Part shown: piece after piece, positions 50,640-59,363 of the stretch
Position numbering within the stretch: position 1 is the stretch's first letter
How the letters are laid out: each line of letters opens with the position of its first letter
Assembly: GCA_038276395.1 (NCBI GenBank)
Contig: JBBQAA010000060.1
Coordinates: 16,400 to 80,399 of the forward strand
From: JBBQAA01 sp038276395
GTDB taxonomy: Bacteria; Actinomycetota; Thermoleophilia; Solirubrobacterales; Solirubrobacteraceae
Direction: 5' to 3'
DNA: 64,000 nucleotides
Position numbers and translations under genes: made by a program
The notes under the pieces: model-generated
The model's database searches: none
Seen by the model: only the letters and a program-made list of their open reading frames with translations
Told to the model about the DNA's origin: nothing

Positions 50640-52160
50640 CTACGCGCGGTTCGCGTGCTCGCGCAGCTTGGCCGCCGCGCGCTCCGGCACCGGGCCCTCG
50701 CCGTTCGACACCCCGAGCCCGCTCGCCACGCGCGCCCCGAGCTCAGGGTCGACGGCGGCCCAGTAGGCCACCACGCGCTCCTGCACCGGCTGGCTCACGT
50801 CGTCGCTCGCGTGGCCGACGATCGCGCCGACGAGGGCCTCCCGCTGGGCGTCGTCCATGACCTCGCGGTACATCGTCCCGGGCTGGCCGAAGTCGTCGTC
50901 CTCGGCGTGCTTGGCGTTGGCGTAGCGGCCGATCTCCGCCCCCTCGACCGACCAGGTGAGGTCCCCCGCGCCCTCCGGGTCGGCTTGCGGGCCGCCGTAG
51001 GAGTTCGGCGCGTAGACCGGCTGGTCGCCGGAGTGGAGGTAGGTCATCGCCGCGTCCTTGTTGTAGGAGTGGACGGGGACCTCGGGCGCGTTGATCGGGA
51101 GCTGCTCGTAGTTTGGCCCGATCCGGTGCAGATGGGTGTCGTGGTAGGAGAAGATCCGCCCCATCAGCATCTTGTCCGGGGAGAGGCCGATTCCGGGCAC
51201 GAGGTTCGCGGGGGAGAACGCCGCCTGCTCGACCTCGGCGAAGAAGTTCTCCGGGTTGCGGTCGAGGACCATCCGCCCGACCTCGATCGGCGGGTAGTCG
51301 CCGTGGGGCCAGACCTTGGTCAGGTCGAAGGGGTTGAAGCGGTAGCCCTCGGCGTCCGCGAAGGGCATGACCTGGACCTCGAGCCGCCACTCGGGCGCGT
51401 CGCCTGAGGCGATCGCCTCGCGCAGGTCGCGCCGGTGGTGGTCGGCGTCCTCCCCGGCCAGGCGCGCCGCCTCGTCCTCGGGCGTGCCCTCGGCGCCCTG
51501 CTCGGTCTTGAAGTGGTACTTGATCCAGAACCGCTCGCCGCCCGCGTTCATCCACGAGAAGGTGTGCGAGCCGTAGCCGTTCATGTGCCGGTAGCTCTTC
51601 GGGATCCCGCGCTCGGACATGAGGATGAGGACCTGGTGGGCGCTCTCGGGGGAGAGGGTCCAGAAGTCCCACTGCATGTCGTTGGAGCGCATCCCCGTGT
51701 CGGGCAGGCGCTTCTGGGAGTGGATGAAATCCTGGAACTTCGAGGCGTCGCGGACGAAGAAGACCGGCGTGTTGTTGCCCACGAGGTCGTAGTTGCCCTG
51801 CTCGGTCCGGAACTTCAGCGCGAAGCCGCGCGGGTCTCGCACCGTGTCGGGGAAGCCCTGCTCGCCGGCGACGGTGGAGAAGCGCGCGAACATCGGCGTG
51901 CGCTTGCCGGGCTGGAAGAGATCGGCCTTGGTGAACTCGGAGACGTCGTTCGTGACCTCGAGGAACCCGTGCGCGCCGCTCCCCTTGGCATGGACGACGC
52001 GCTCGGGCACGCGCTCGCGGTTGAAGTGCTGCATCTTCTGCACGACGTAGTGGTCGTGCAGGACGGTCGGGCCCTGGGGGCCGACGGTGAGGGAGAACTC
52101 GTCGCTCGGGGCGGGGACGCCGGAGTCGTTGGTCGTGGTGGGGCGGCGCTCTTCGGTCAT
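50640..52160 (-). CDS. katA: Monofunctional heme catalase
   Basis: 506 residues, clade 3-sized. Catalytic His 57 in RVVHAKGSGAHG, the Asn in DLVGNNTPVFFVRD (129-130) and the proximal heme ligand tyrosine in GRIFSYHDTHLHRIG (about 340) are all intact. It breaks down hydrogen peroxide in the cytosol. There is no signal peptide. It is divergent from a small protein gene across 42 bases and ends in a strong hairpin. No OxyR or Fur-type regulator gene is adjacent. Confidence 0.96.
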   Translation of the reverse strand: MTEERRPTTTNDSGVPAPSDEFSLTVGPQGPTVLHDHYVVQKMQHFNRERVPERVVHAKGSGAHGFLEVTNDVSEFTKADLFQPGKRTPMFARFSTVAGEQGFPDTVRDPRGFALKFRTEQGNYDLVGNNTPVFFVRDASKFQDFIHSQKRLPDTGMRSNDMQWDFWTLSPESAHQVLILMSERGIPKSYRHMNGYGSHTFSWMNAGGERFWIKYHFKTEQGAEGTPEDEAARLAGEDADHHRRDLREAIASGDAPEWRLEVQVMPFADAEGYRFNPFDLTKVWPHGDYPPIEVGRMVLDRNPENFFAEVEQAAFSPANLVPGIGLSPDKMLMGRIFSYHDTHLHRIGPNYEQLPINAPEVPVHSYNKDAAMTYLHSGDQPVYAPNSYGGPQADPEGAGDLTWSVEGAEIGRYANAKHAEDDDFGQPGTMYREVMDDAQREALVGAIVGHASDDVSQPVQERVVAYWAAVDPELGARVASGLGVSNGEGPVPERAAAKLREHANRA

Positions 52161-52202
52161 ATCCTCCGATCTACCCGCTCACGGCTGCGGCACACTCGCG
52201 GG

Positions 52203-52418
52203 ATGAGGGTTCCTCCGCGCCAAGGTGCCCGCGTGGCCGTCGCCTACCTGGCCACGGAGCTCCCAGGAACGATCGAGGAGGTCACGCTCGACGGCCGCGG
52301 GCTCCGCGTCCGCCTCGACACCGGGGAGGAGGTCGTCTTCCGCCTCTCCCGCGCCACCGGGCGCTTCATGAGCGAGGGCGCTCAGACAGGCGCGCGCCTG
52401 CGCTTCGTGGACGGCTGA
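52203..52418 (+). CDS. Small conserved-looking hypothetical protein
   Basis: 71 residues, all beta-like: RVAVAYLATELPGTIEEVTL, RGLRVRLDTGEEVVFRLSRA, TGRFMSEGAQTGARLRFVDG. The even spacing of hydrophobic residues and the absence of low-complexity sequence argue that it is a real small barrel-like protein. No function is recognised. The ATG at 52203 faces the catalase gene start. It is convergent with the histidine kinase gene. Confidence 0.6.
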   Translation: MRVPPRQGARVAVAYLATELPGTIEEVTLDGRGLRVRLDTGEEVVFRLSRATGRFMSEGAQTGARLRFVDG

Positions 52419-52460
52419 GGCCTCGCGCCGGCGAGCCCTCGACATGTTTTCATCAGGAGT

Positions 52461-53804
52461 TCACGATTGGGGCAGGGTTATGACAAAGCGGCCTCCCTCC
52501 GCGGGCTCGGCGCGGATCTCGCCGCCCGCCGAACGAGCGAGGCGTCGCGCGAGCGCGAGCCCGAGACCGGCTCCGTCGTGATCGTCGGCGGACGCGACGC
52601 GTACACCGGGCTCGAAGATGCGCTCGGCGTCCGCGGGCGAGACGCCCGGCCCGTCGTCCTGCACGCAGAGCTCGACCCTTCCCTCCCGGGCCGCGAGGGT
52701 CACGCATCCGTGCGTGCGCGCCATCCGGCCCGCGTTTTCGAGGACCGGCGCGAGCAGCCGCTCGACGAGGCTCGGCTCGGCCGCGACGAGGAGCGGGCCC
52801 GAGCCCTCGCGCGTGAGCTCGACGCCCCGGGCGGCGGCGAGCGGGCGCGCCGCGGCGAGTGCGGCGTCGGCGGCCTGTACGGCGTCGGCGCGGCCGGCCG
52901 CGCTCGGCCCCTCGGCCCGGGCGGCCGACATGAGGCCCTCGATCACGTCGTTCATCTCCCCTGCGGTCCGGCGGATGGCCAGGACCTCGACGCGGAGCGG
53001 GTCCGGGAGCCCCGGCTCGGCGCCGAGAAGCTGCGCCCGCGAGGCGATCTTCGCGAGCGGTGTGCGCAGCTCGTGGGAGAGCTCGGCCGAGAAGCGCCGC
53101 TCCCGGCGCACGGCGGCGGCGACGCGGCCGAGGAGCCCGTCAAGGGTCGCCGCGAGGTCGGTGATCTCGTCTCGTGGATTCCCGAGCCCGAACCGCTGAT
53201 CGAGGTCGTGTTCGCTCCAGTCCGCCGCGTCGGCGGTCATCCGCGCCACCGGACGAAACGCGGCGGCGAGGAGCCAGCGCGCGATCAACCCGGCGCCGAG
53301 GACCACCACCGCGGCGAGCACGAGCGAGCCGAACAGCACGTCCCGCTCCGTCCGCGCGTACGGGGCGAGGCCAACCGCCACGACGACGGTCCCGAGCCGC
53401 CGGCCCGCCCGCACGACCGGCGCCGCGAGCAGACGCGTGGGGGGTGTGGAGACCGATAGCGACCGAGTCGGCCCCGTGGCGAGGGTTCGAGCCGCGGCGT
53501 CGACGGCGGCGCCCGCCTGCGCCGGGCGCTCGAGGGCCCGGCCGCGCGCGAAAATCCATGCTGGCGAGTCGACGCTCGCGTCGTCGGGAGCCTCGCCGAC
53601 GGCCAGCCGGCCACGGACCGTCCGGAGCGCGCCGAGCTGGGCGTGGGCGCTGGCGTGCAGGACGCGATCCTGGTCGGTCGTCAGGCGGTCGCGCAGCACG
53701 AGGTTCGAGCCGGCGGTGAGAAGCGCGACAGCGCCGAGCACGGCGCCGAGCACGGCGAGCAGGAGCCGGCGGCGCAGGCCGGGGCGGGGCCGGCCGCGGG
53801 TCAC
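52461..53804 (-). CDS. Sensor histidine kinase
   Basis: 447 residues. Two membrane helices (about 12-32 and 158-180) enclose a ~125-residue extracytoplasmic sensor. HAMP follows (FRPVARMTADAADWSEHD), then HisKA with phospho-accepting His 244 in FSAELSHELRTPLAKI, and the HATPase boxes N (LLAPVLENAGRMA), G1 (QDDGPGV) and G2 (GAGLGLALARRL). It pairs with the response regulator gene just upstream (overlap of four bases), in the same transcription unit as the ABC exporter. Confidence 0.93.
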   Translation of the reverse strand: MTRGRPRPGLRRRLLLAVLGAVLGAVALLTAGSNLVLRDRLTTDQDRVLHASAHAQLGALRTVRGRLAVGEAPDDASVDSPAWIFARGRALERPAQAGAAVDAAARTLATGPTRSLSVSTPPTRLLAAPVVRAGRRLGTVVVAVGLAPYARTERDVLFGSLVLAAVVVLGAGLIARWLLAAAFRPVARMTADAADWSEHDLDQRFGLGNPRDEITDLAATLDGLLGRVAAAVRRERRFSAELSHELRTPLAKIASRAQLLGAEPGLPDPLRVEVLAIRRTAGEMNDVIEGLMSAARAEGPSAAGRADAVQAADAALAAARPLAAARGVELTREGSGPLLVAAEPSLVERLLAPVLENAGRMARTHGCVTLAAREGRVELCVQDDGPGVSPADAERIFEPGVRVASADDHDGAGLGLALARRLARSAGGEIRAEPAEGGRFVITLPQS

Positions 53805-54472
53805 TTGAGAACGTAGCCGGCGCCCGGAACCGTGGTGATGCCGGGTGCGTCGGGGAACGCCTCGAGCTTTCGCCGGACCCGCGCCACATGCACGTCGAGC
53901 GTGTTGCGGGACGGGGGCCCGTCGCCGAGCGGCCAGAGCGCCGCTCGCAGCTCCCGGCGACCGATGGCCACGCCGGGCTCCGCCGCCAGGCGAGCGAGCA
54001 GCCGGAACTCCGTCGGCGTGAGCGGCACCCGTCGGTCTCCCATGTGCGCGGCGTGGGTCGCCTCGTCGAGGCGAAGCCCCGCGGCTTCGAGGGTGCGTCC
54101 GCTACCTCCGCGCCGGATGAGCGCCCGTAGGCGCATCGCGAGCTCTTCGAGGTCGAAGGGCTTGGCCAGGTAGTCGTCCCCGCCCGCTCCGAAGCCCGCG
54201 AGGCGGTCCGGCAGCTCGCCGCGCGCGGTGAGGAAGAGCACCGGCGCGTGGACCCCGCGCGCCCGCAGGGCCGCGCAGACGTCGCGTCCGTCCGCGTCCG
54301 GTAGGCCGACGTCGAGCACGACCACGTCGGGGGGATGGCGCTCGGCCGCCCGGAGCCCGTCGCCACCGGTACCTCGGGCCGTGACCGCGAGGCCGTCGCG
54401 CTCGAGCGCCCGGCGCAGGATCTCGCGGAGCTCGGGGTCGTCCTCGACGACGAGGACCTGAGGTTGCGTCAT
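53801..54472 (-). CDS. OmpR-family response regulator
   Basis: 223 residues. Receiver 1-115 with acidic EDD (10-12), phospho-acceptor Asp 54 in VVVLDVGLPDADG and the lysine in DYLAKPFDLEEL. The C-terminal winged helix (VPLTPTEFRLLARLAAEPGV, SRNTLDVHVARVRRKLEA, VPGAGYVLK) binds direct repeats. The ATG at 54472 lies 26 bases after the permease stop, so it is transcribed with the exporter genes. Confidence 0.94.
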   Translation of the reverse strand: MTQPQVLVVEDDPELREILRRALERDGLAVTARGTGGDGLRAAERHPPDVVVLDVGLPDADGRDVCAALRARGVHAPVLFLTARGELPDRLAGFGAGGDDYLAKPFDLEELAMRLRALIRRGGSGRTLEAAGLRLDEATHAAHMGDRRVPLTPTEFRLLARLAAEPGVAIGRRELRAALWPLGDGPPSRNTLDVHVARVRRKLEAFPDAPGITTVPGAGYVLK

Positions 54473-54498
54473 GCGCCCATCCTCCCGCACGCGGCGGG

Positions 54499-57204
54499 TC
54501 ACTGCTCCCGCAGGATCGCTCCCAGCGGCAGCCGGCGCAGCCCGCGGGCGGCGAGGGCGGTGGCGATGAGGGTGGCGAGGATCGCCGCGCCGCCGAGCGC
54601 GGCGAGGAAGCCCCATGGGATCGCGAGCGCGTCGGGCGGCGGGTCGAAGACGTGCTGGAGCATGGCCACGAGCATCTCCGAGAGCAGCCAGCCGAGGCCG
54701 GCGGCGAGCACCAGAGCGGTGCCGAGGACGAGCGCCGCCTCACTCCACAGGAAGGCGCCGACGTCGCGCAGCGGGGCGCCGAGGGCGGCCATCGTCGCGA
54801 GCTCCCGGCGGCGCTCGGCGATCCCGAGGGCGACGAAGAGGCCCATCGCCGCCGCCGCGAGGACGAGCGCGAACGCCTCCTCGATCCGGCTGATCCCGGT
54901 GAGGTCGACGGTGGTGATCGCGCTGGCGGTCACCTGCCGCTGCTGGGTGATGTTCTGCACCTGGGTGCCGGCGCCGGCGGTGGCCGCCGCGACACGCCGG
55001 GCCACGGTGGCGGGGTCGCCGCTCGTGCGCGCGAACACGACGTTCGGCCCGCCGGAGTGGCTGACGCGGCCGAGATGGGTCTCGTTGGCGACCATGAACG
55101 AGTCCTTCGGGGCGGAGGGGAACTCCTGCACCGAGCCCGCGACGTGGAAGGGCACGACGCGGAAGTGCCCCGTGGACCGGTCGAGGACCCGGAGGCGGAG
55201 CAGGTCGCCGAGCTTCAGCGAATAGTCGGTGATCGTCTCCTTGGAGACGATGATCCCGTCGGGCCGTGCGCGCAGCCGCGCCATGGCCTGCTGGGCGGTG
55301 GCGCCGAGGAAGTAGGAGTCGCGCAGCGTGGTCGCGCGGGGGAAGGTCGCGGGGTCGATCCCGAACGTGTCCTGGAGATCGGGCCCGATGTAGGCGTAGG
55401 CGTGATCGACGCCGGTGGCGGCGGTGACGCCGGGGACGGCGGCGACCCGGGCGGTGAGGTCGCGCTTGGCCACCACGCCCGGCGCCGCGCTGGCGGTGAC
55501 GTCGGCGCCGAGGGTGAGCTGCGCGTCGACCGTGGCCTGCTGGTCGTAGGTGGCGGAGAAGATCCCGAGGTTGACGCCGAAGGCGAGCAGGAGCCCGACG
55601 ACGACCAGCCCGCGGTTGATGGCCGCCCCCCGGCGCCCGGCGCTGGCAAGCAGGAACCCGGCCGGCGTGCTCGCGCGGCGGCCCGCGGCCCGGCGGGCGA
55701 TCCAGGCCAGCGCCCCGCCGCGGGCGCGGACCAGCAGGAGCGTCGCACCGATCCACAGCAGCGCGGGCGCGAAGAACATGTAGACCGACAGCGAGAGCGT
55801 CGGGTTCGAGTCCGGGTTGACCACGGCCGAGAACCCCGTGCGCGCGGTCAGCCAGTACACGAGGCCGCTGACGGCCAGGCAGGCGACGTCGACGTAGAGG
55901 CGCTGCCACAGCGGACGGCCGGCGCGCTGGCCCTCCCGCCGGCCGTCCGCCACCCGACCGCGCAGGACGGAGGCGCTGGCGCCGAGCCGGGCCGCGGCGG
56001 CGCCCGCGACGGCCACGAGGACGCAGACGGCGATCGTCACCGCGGCCCGGCCCGCGGTGAGGTGGGCGCCCCCCTTGACGAGCAGCTCGACGGCGGCGAG
56101 GGCGACCCCCGCGCCGAGCAGCCCGGCCGCGAGGCCGAGCAGCGCGCTCTCGATTCCCGCCAGGCCCAGCAGGTGCCGGCGCGTGGATCCGCGGGCGCGC
56201 AGGAGGGCCAGGTCGCGTCGGTCGCGCTCGACCGTCCCGAGCGCGGCCAGGTAGGCGAGACCGAGGGCGATGAGCGCCCCCGGTACGGCGAGCATGATGT
56301 AGAGCGTCTCGGCGTAGAGCGCGTCCCCGGCGGCGGTGTTCAGCTTGTCCGAGAGGTTGTCGACGAACTGCACCTGCCCGGGGACGCTGCGCTCGAGGCG
56401 GTTCTTGGTCCGCGTTGCGGCGTTGAACGCGGCGGTCGGGCTGCCGGCGCTGAGCGGCACCGGGTCGAGCTGCGCCTGCACCTGCCACTGCACTCCGTCC
56501 TGGGCGCCGGGCTGGGCGTTCGAGCGCACGGAGGCCGGGGTGAGCGAGCGGGCCGTGGGAGCCAGGGTGCGGGCGAAGGTCTGGAGGGGCATGATCGCCA
56601 CGTTGGCCGGAGGCTGGGCCGGCGCGGGGCCGAGCGCGGGGTTCAGCGGCTGGAACAGCGTGTCGGCCGCGGAGACGAGGGCGACGCCGGTGACGGGCAG
56701 GCGTACGGCCCGCGCCCCGGGCCGCACCCGCAGGGTCACGCGATCCCCGACCCGCGCCTGGAGCGTGGCCGCCATCTGCTGGTCGAGCACGACGCCGCCG
56801 GGCTTCAGCGACCCGCGGAGGAAGCGGAAGGTCCGGATGTGCCGCCCGTCCCCGGGCGGCACGGCGAGGACGGCGCCGGCGCCGGCGCGGGTCGCGCCCG
56901 AGGGCCCGTTGTGCTCGGCGCTCGACAGGGCCGCGGTCGCGGTGGGAACGGCCTCGAGCACGCCGGCCTGCCGCGCGATGCCGCCGGCGACCCGTGTGGC
57001 CTGCGCCAGCGAGCCCACGGGGCCCTGGAGGTCGAGCGGGACCGCGCGCACGGCGGTGCCGCTCACGGTCCGCAGGGAGTTCCCGACGAACAGGAGCATC
57101 CCGCCGAGGAGTGCCACGGACGCGGCGAGCACGAGCACGCGCACGAGGGTCCGCCCCGGCGCGCGGACCATCCCGGCGAGGGCGAAGCGGGCCGCGAGGC
57201 TCAC
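54499..57204 (-). CDS. FtsX-like ABC transporter permease (MacB/Bce type)
   Basis: 901 residues with two FtsX-type modules: an N-terminal helix and large external domain (about 50-320), three to four helices (YIMLAVPGALIALGLAYLAA and following), a second helix set in the middle, a second external domain, and a final four-helix FtsX core (FALVLAAAAMGLFVALGIAE, RRELATMAALGAPLRDVGAF). No periplasmic export substrate can be named; relatives sense or expel peptide antibiotics or release lipoproteins. The GTG start overlaps the ATPase stop by four bases. Confidence 0.88.
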   Translation of the reverse strand: MSLAARFALAGMVRAPGRTLVRVLVLAASVALLGGMLLFVGNSLRTVSGTAVRAVPLDLQGPVGSLAQATRVAGGIARQAGVLEAVPTATAALSSAEHNGPSGATRAGAGAVLAVPPGDGRHIRTFRFLRGSLKPGGVVLDQQMAATLQARVGDRVTLRVRPGARAVRLPVTGVALVSAADTLFQPLNPALGPAPAQPPANVAIMPLQTFARTLAPTARSLTPASVRSNAQPGAQDGVQWQVQAQLDPVPLSAGSPTAAFNAATRTKNRLERSVPGQVQFVDNLSDKLNTAAGDALYAETLYIMLAVPGALIALGLAYLAALGTVERDRRDLALLRARGSTRRHLLGLAGIESALLGLAAGLLGAGVALAAVELLVKGGAHLTAGRAAVTIAVCVLVAVAGAAAARLGASASVLRGRVADGRREGQRAGRPLWQRLYVDVACLAVSGLVYWLTARTGFSAVVNPDSNPTLSLSVYMFFAPALLWIGATLLLVRARGGALAWIARRAAGRRASTPAGFLLASAGRRGAAINRGLVVVGLLLAFGVNLGIFSATYDQQATVDAQLTLGADVTASAAPGVVAKRDLTARVAAVPGVTAATGVDHAYAYIGPDLQDTFGIDPATFPRATTLRDSYFLGATAQQAMARLRARPDGIIVSKETITDYSLKLGDLLRLRVLDRSTGHFRVVPFHVAGSVQEFPSAPKDSFMVANETHLGRVSHSGGPNVVFARTSGDPATVARRVAAATAGAGTQVQNITQQRQVTASAITTVDLTGISRIEEAFALVLAAAAMGLFVALGIAERRRELATMAALGAPLRDVGAFLWSEAALVLGTALVLAAGLGWLLSEMLVAMLQHVFDPPPDALAIPWGFLAALGGAAILATLIATALAARGLRRLPLGAILREQ

Positions 57205-57902
57205 CTGGTCTCCTCCTCGACCACTTGGCCGTCGCGCAGCGAGAGCGTCCGCGCGAGCCGTCCGGCGACCTGCTCGTCGTGGGTGGCGATGACGAGCGCG
57301 AAGCCGAACTCGGCTTGGAGGGCGTCGATCAAGTCGAGGACCCGGGCGCCGGTGTCCGAGTCGAGGTGGCCCGTGGGCTCGTCGCACAGCAGCAGCGCGG
57401 GGCGCTGGCCGAGCGCGCGGGCGATCGCCACCCGCTGGGCCTCGCCGCCCGAGAGCTCCCCCGGCAGCGCGTCGAGCTTCGCCGCGAGGCCGACGAGGCC
57501 GAGCAGCTCGCCGGGGTCGCGCCCGCCGCGCGCGGCGGCGCCGCTGGCGTGCAGGGCGAAGGCGACGTTCTCCCAGGCCGTGAAGTGGGGCAGCAGGTTG
57601 GCGCCCTGGAAGACGTAGGCGATCTCCCGCGCGCGCGTGCGCCGGCGCGCCGCCGCGTCGAGGGAGGCGAGCGGCTCCCCGCGCCAGGAGACCGTGCCGG
57701 AGGTCGGCGCGACGAGGCCGCCGAGCGCGTGCAGCACGGTCGTCTTGCCCGAGCCCGAGGGGCCGAGCAGCGCGAGGCGGTCGCCGGGCTCGAGCGCGAG
57801 CGACACCTGGTCGAGCGCGGTCACGCGCGCCTCGCCGCTCCCGTAGGCGACGGTCAGGCCCCCGCAGGCGGCGAGCGCGGTCCGGGGCTCCGTGGCCGTC
57901 AC
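57201..57902 (-). CDS. ABC transporter ATPase 1 (MacB/LolD type)
   Basis: 233 residues. Walker A LLGPSGSGKTTVLHAL, Q-loop VFQGANLLP, signature GELSGGEAQRVAIARAL, Walker B LLLCDEPTGHLDS and the H-loop THDEQVA are all intact, typical of ATPases serving FtsX-type permeases. It lies between the second ATPase gene and the permease gene, overlapping each by four bases. Unlike ATPase 2 it has a canonical EPTGHLD loop and a C-terminal VVEEETR tail. Confidence 0.93.
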   Translation of the reverse strand: MTATEPRTALAACGGLTVAYGSGEARVTALDQVSLALEPGDRLALLGPSGSGKTTVLHALGGLVAPTSGTVSWRGEPLASLDAAARRRTRAREIAYVFQGANLLPHFTAWENVAFALHASGAAARGGRDPGELLGLVGLAAKLDALPGELSGGEAQRVAIARALGQRPALLLCDEPTGHLDSDTGARVLDLIDALQAEFGFALVIATHDEQVAGRLARTLSLRDGQVVEEETR

Positions 57903-58615
57903 GCCGCCACCGTCCCGTCGCGCATGGCGATGACGCGGTCGGCGGCGCTCGCCACCCGCGCGGAGTGGGTGACGACGACGACCGTCGAGCCGCCGGAGCG
58001 CAGCTTGCGCAGGGCCTCGAGCACGAGCTCCTCGTTGGCTCGGTCGAGCTCGCCCGTGGGCTCGTCGGCGAGCACGAGCGACGCCTCGCGCGCCGCCGCC
58101 GCGGCGATCGCCACGCGCTGCTGCTCGCCGCCGGAGAGCGCGCCGGCCCGGTGGGTGCCGCGACGCTCGAGCCCGAAGCGCGCGAGCGCCGCCCGGGCCG
58201 CGGTGGCCGGCTCGGGGGCCCCGGCGAGTCGCAGCGCGGCGGCGACGTTCTCCTGCGCGGAGAGCGCCGGCCACAGGTTGTTGCTCTGGAACACGAGCGC
58301 GAGGTCCCGCGCGCGGTAGGCGGCGCGCTCGTCCTCCCCGAGCCGCCCGAGCGAGCGCCCGAGCGCGCGCACCTCACCGGCCGAGGGCTCGTCGAGCGCG
58401 GCGGCGAGGGAGAGGAACGTCGACTTGCCGCAGCCGGAGGGCCCGAGCACGGCGACGAGCTCCGCGCGCTCGACGCGCAGCGAGAGTCCGCGCAGAGCCA
58501 CGGTCTCGACCGGTCCCGAGCGGTAGATCTTGAACACGTCGACGAACTCGAGCGCGGGCCATTCGATCTCCTCGGCCCGCCGCGCGGGCTCGACGTAGAG
58601 GCTCTCTACCGCCAC
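57899..58615 (-). CDS. ABC transporter ATPase 2 (MacB/LolD type)
   Basis: 238 residues. Walker A VLGPSGCGKSTFLSLA, Q-loop LVFQSNNLWP, signature GALSGGEQQRVAIAAAAAR, Walker B LVLADEPTGELDR and the H-loop THSARVA are present. It is paralogous to ATPase 1 but clearly diverged; a single permease with two ATPases suggests a heterodimeric motor. It starts (GTG 58615) ten bases inside the end of the lipoprotein gene. Confidence 0.93.
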   Translation of the reverse strand: MAVESLYVEPARRAEEIEWPALEFVDVFKIYRSGPVETVALRGLSLRVERAELVAVLGPSGCGKSTFLSLAAALDEPSAGEVRALGRSLGRLGEDERAAYRARDLALVFQSNNLWPALSAQENVAAALRLAGAPEPATAARAALARFGLERRGTHRAGALSGGEQQRVAIAAAAAREASLVLADEPTGELDRANEELVLEALRKLRSGGSTVVVVTHSARVASAADRVIAMRDGTVAA

Positions 58616-59265
58616 GTGAAGCTCCCGATCATCATCCGGTAGGCGTCGACGTTGTCGACCCCGACCGGGGTGCCGAGCTCGACGGTGGCGACCCGGCCGC
58701 CCTTCGCCGTCTCGTAGCGGTCCACCCCGAGGACGACGCGCTTCCCGGTCACGGCGTTGGGCACGCTCTGCGTGGTGTAGCGGACCTTGACGAACGGCTT
58801 GCCCTTGATCCTGACGGCCTGGGGCGTTCCCGCCTTGAGGGAGGGCGCGCTCGCCTTGAGCTTCGCGAGCTCCGCGGCCACCGAGGCCACCGTCGGCGGC
58901 TTGCCGGACGCGATCGACACCCGCACCAGGTTGTTCTTGTCGCGGAAGACGACGCGGTTCGCGGAGCCGCTCTGCGTCCAGCCCTCGGGATAGCGGATGG
59001 AGAAACCCGCCTTGGCGTCCCGGAAGGTGAGGAAGTTCTGGTTGTCGGGGATGTCGCCGGTCGCGGCGGACTTCGCGTCGGGCGCGAGGGCGCTCCCGCC
59101 GCCGGCGGCCACCCCTCCGCCGCTCGCGGCCGCCGGGGCCGGCGTCGAGGCCGGGGGCGGGGAGGACGAGGCGGTGGAGGGCTTTGAGGAGCTGCCGCAG
59201 CCCCCTGCCGCCAGGGCGGCGGGTGCGAGCACGGCGAGGAGGAGGTGACGGCCACGGAAAGGCAT
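58606..59265 (-). CDS. Lipoprotein associated with the ABC exporter
   Basis: 219 residues: signal sequence RHLLLAVLAPAALAAGGCG with a lipobox-like AGGC (acylated Cys 23), a Ser/Pro/Ala-rich linker (25-65), and a C-terminal beta-rich domain with FSIRYPEGWTQSG and FRDKNNLVRVSIASG. That resembles PsbP/DUF1795-like domains (cf. YPEGW). Being outside the membrane and coupled to the ATPases, it may deliver or sense the exporter's substrate. An ATG at 59274 is an alternative start. Confidence 0.8.
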   Translation of the reverse strand: MPFRGRHLLLAVLAPAALAAGGCGSSSKPSTASSSPPPASTPAPAAASGGGVAAGGGSALAPDAKSAATGDIPDNQNFLTFRDAKAGFSIRYPEGWTQSGSANRVVFRDKNNLVRVSIASGKPPTVASVAAELAKLKASAPSLKAGTPQAVRIKGKPFVKVRYTTQSVPNAVTGKRVVLGVDRYETAKGGRVATVELGTPVGVDNVDAYRMMIGSFTWR

Positions 59266-59317
59266 GGGGCACATGGTGAGCCCGCCGCGATGACGGAGAC
59301 CTGACGGCCGCGACTCG

Positions 59318-59352
59318 GGCCCGGGACCCTCCGCGAGAGAGAGTCCCGGGCC
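59318..59352. terminator. Hairpin between the repeat-protein gene and the exporter operon
   Basis: GGCCCGGGAC and GTCCCGGGCC form a perfect 10-base-pair stem with a 15-base loop, just after the stop of the repeat-protein gene and about 50 bases before the lipoprotein start. It could terminate or attenuate read-through from the highly placed repeat-protein gene into the exporter genes. Confidence 0.5.
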
Positions 59353-59363
59353 GCGCGGGGTCG

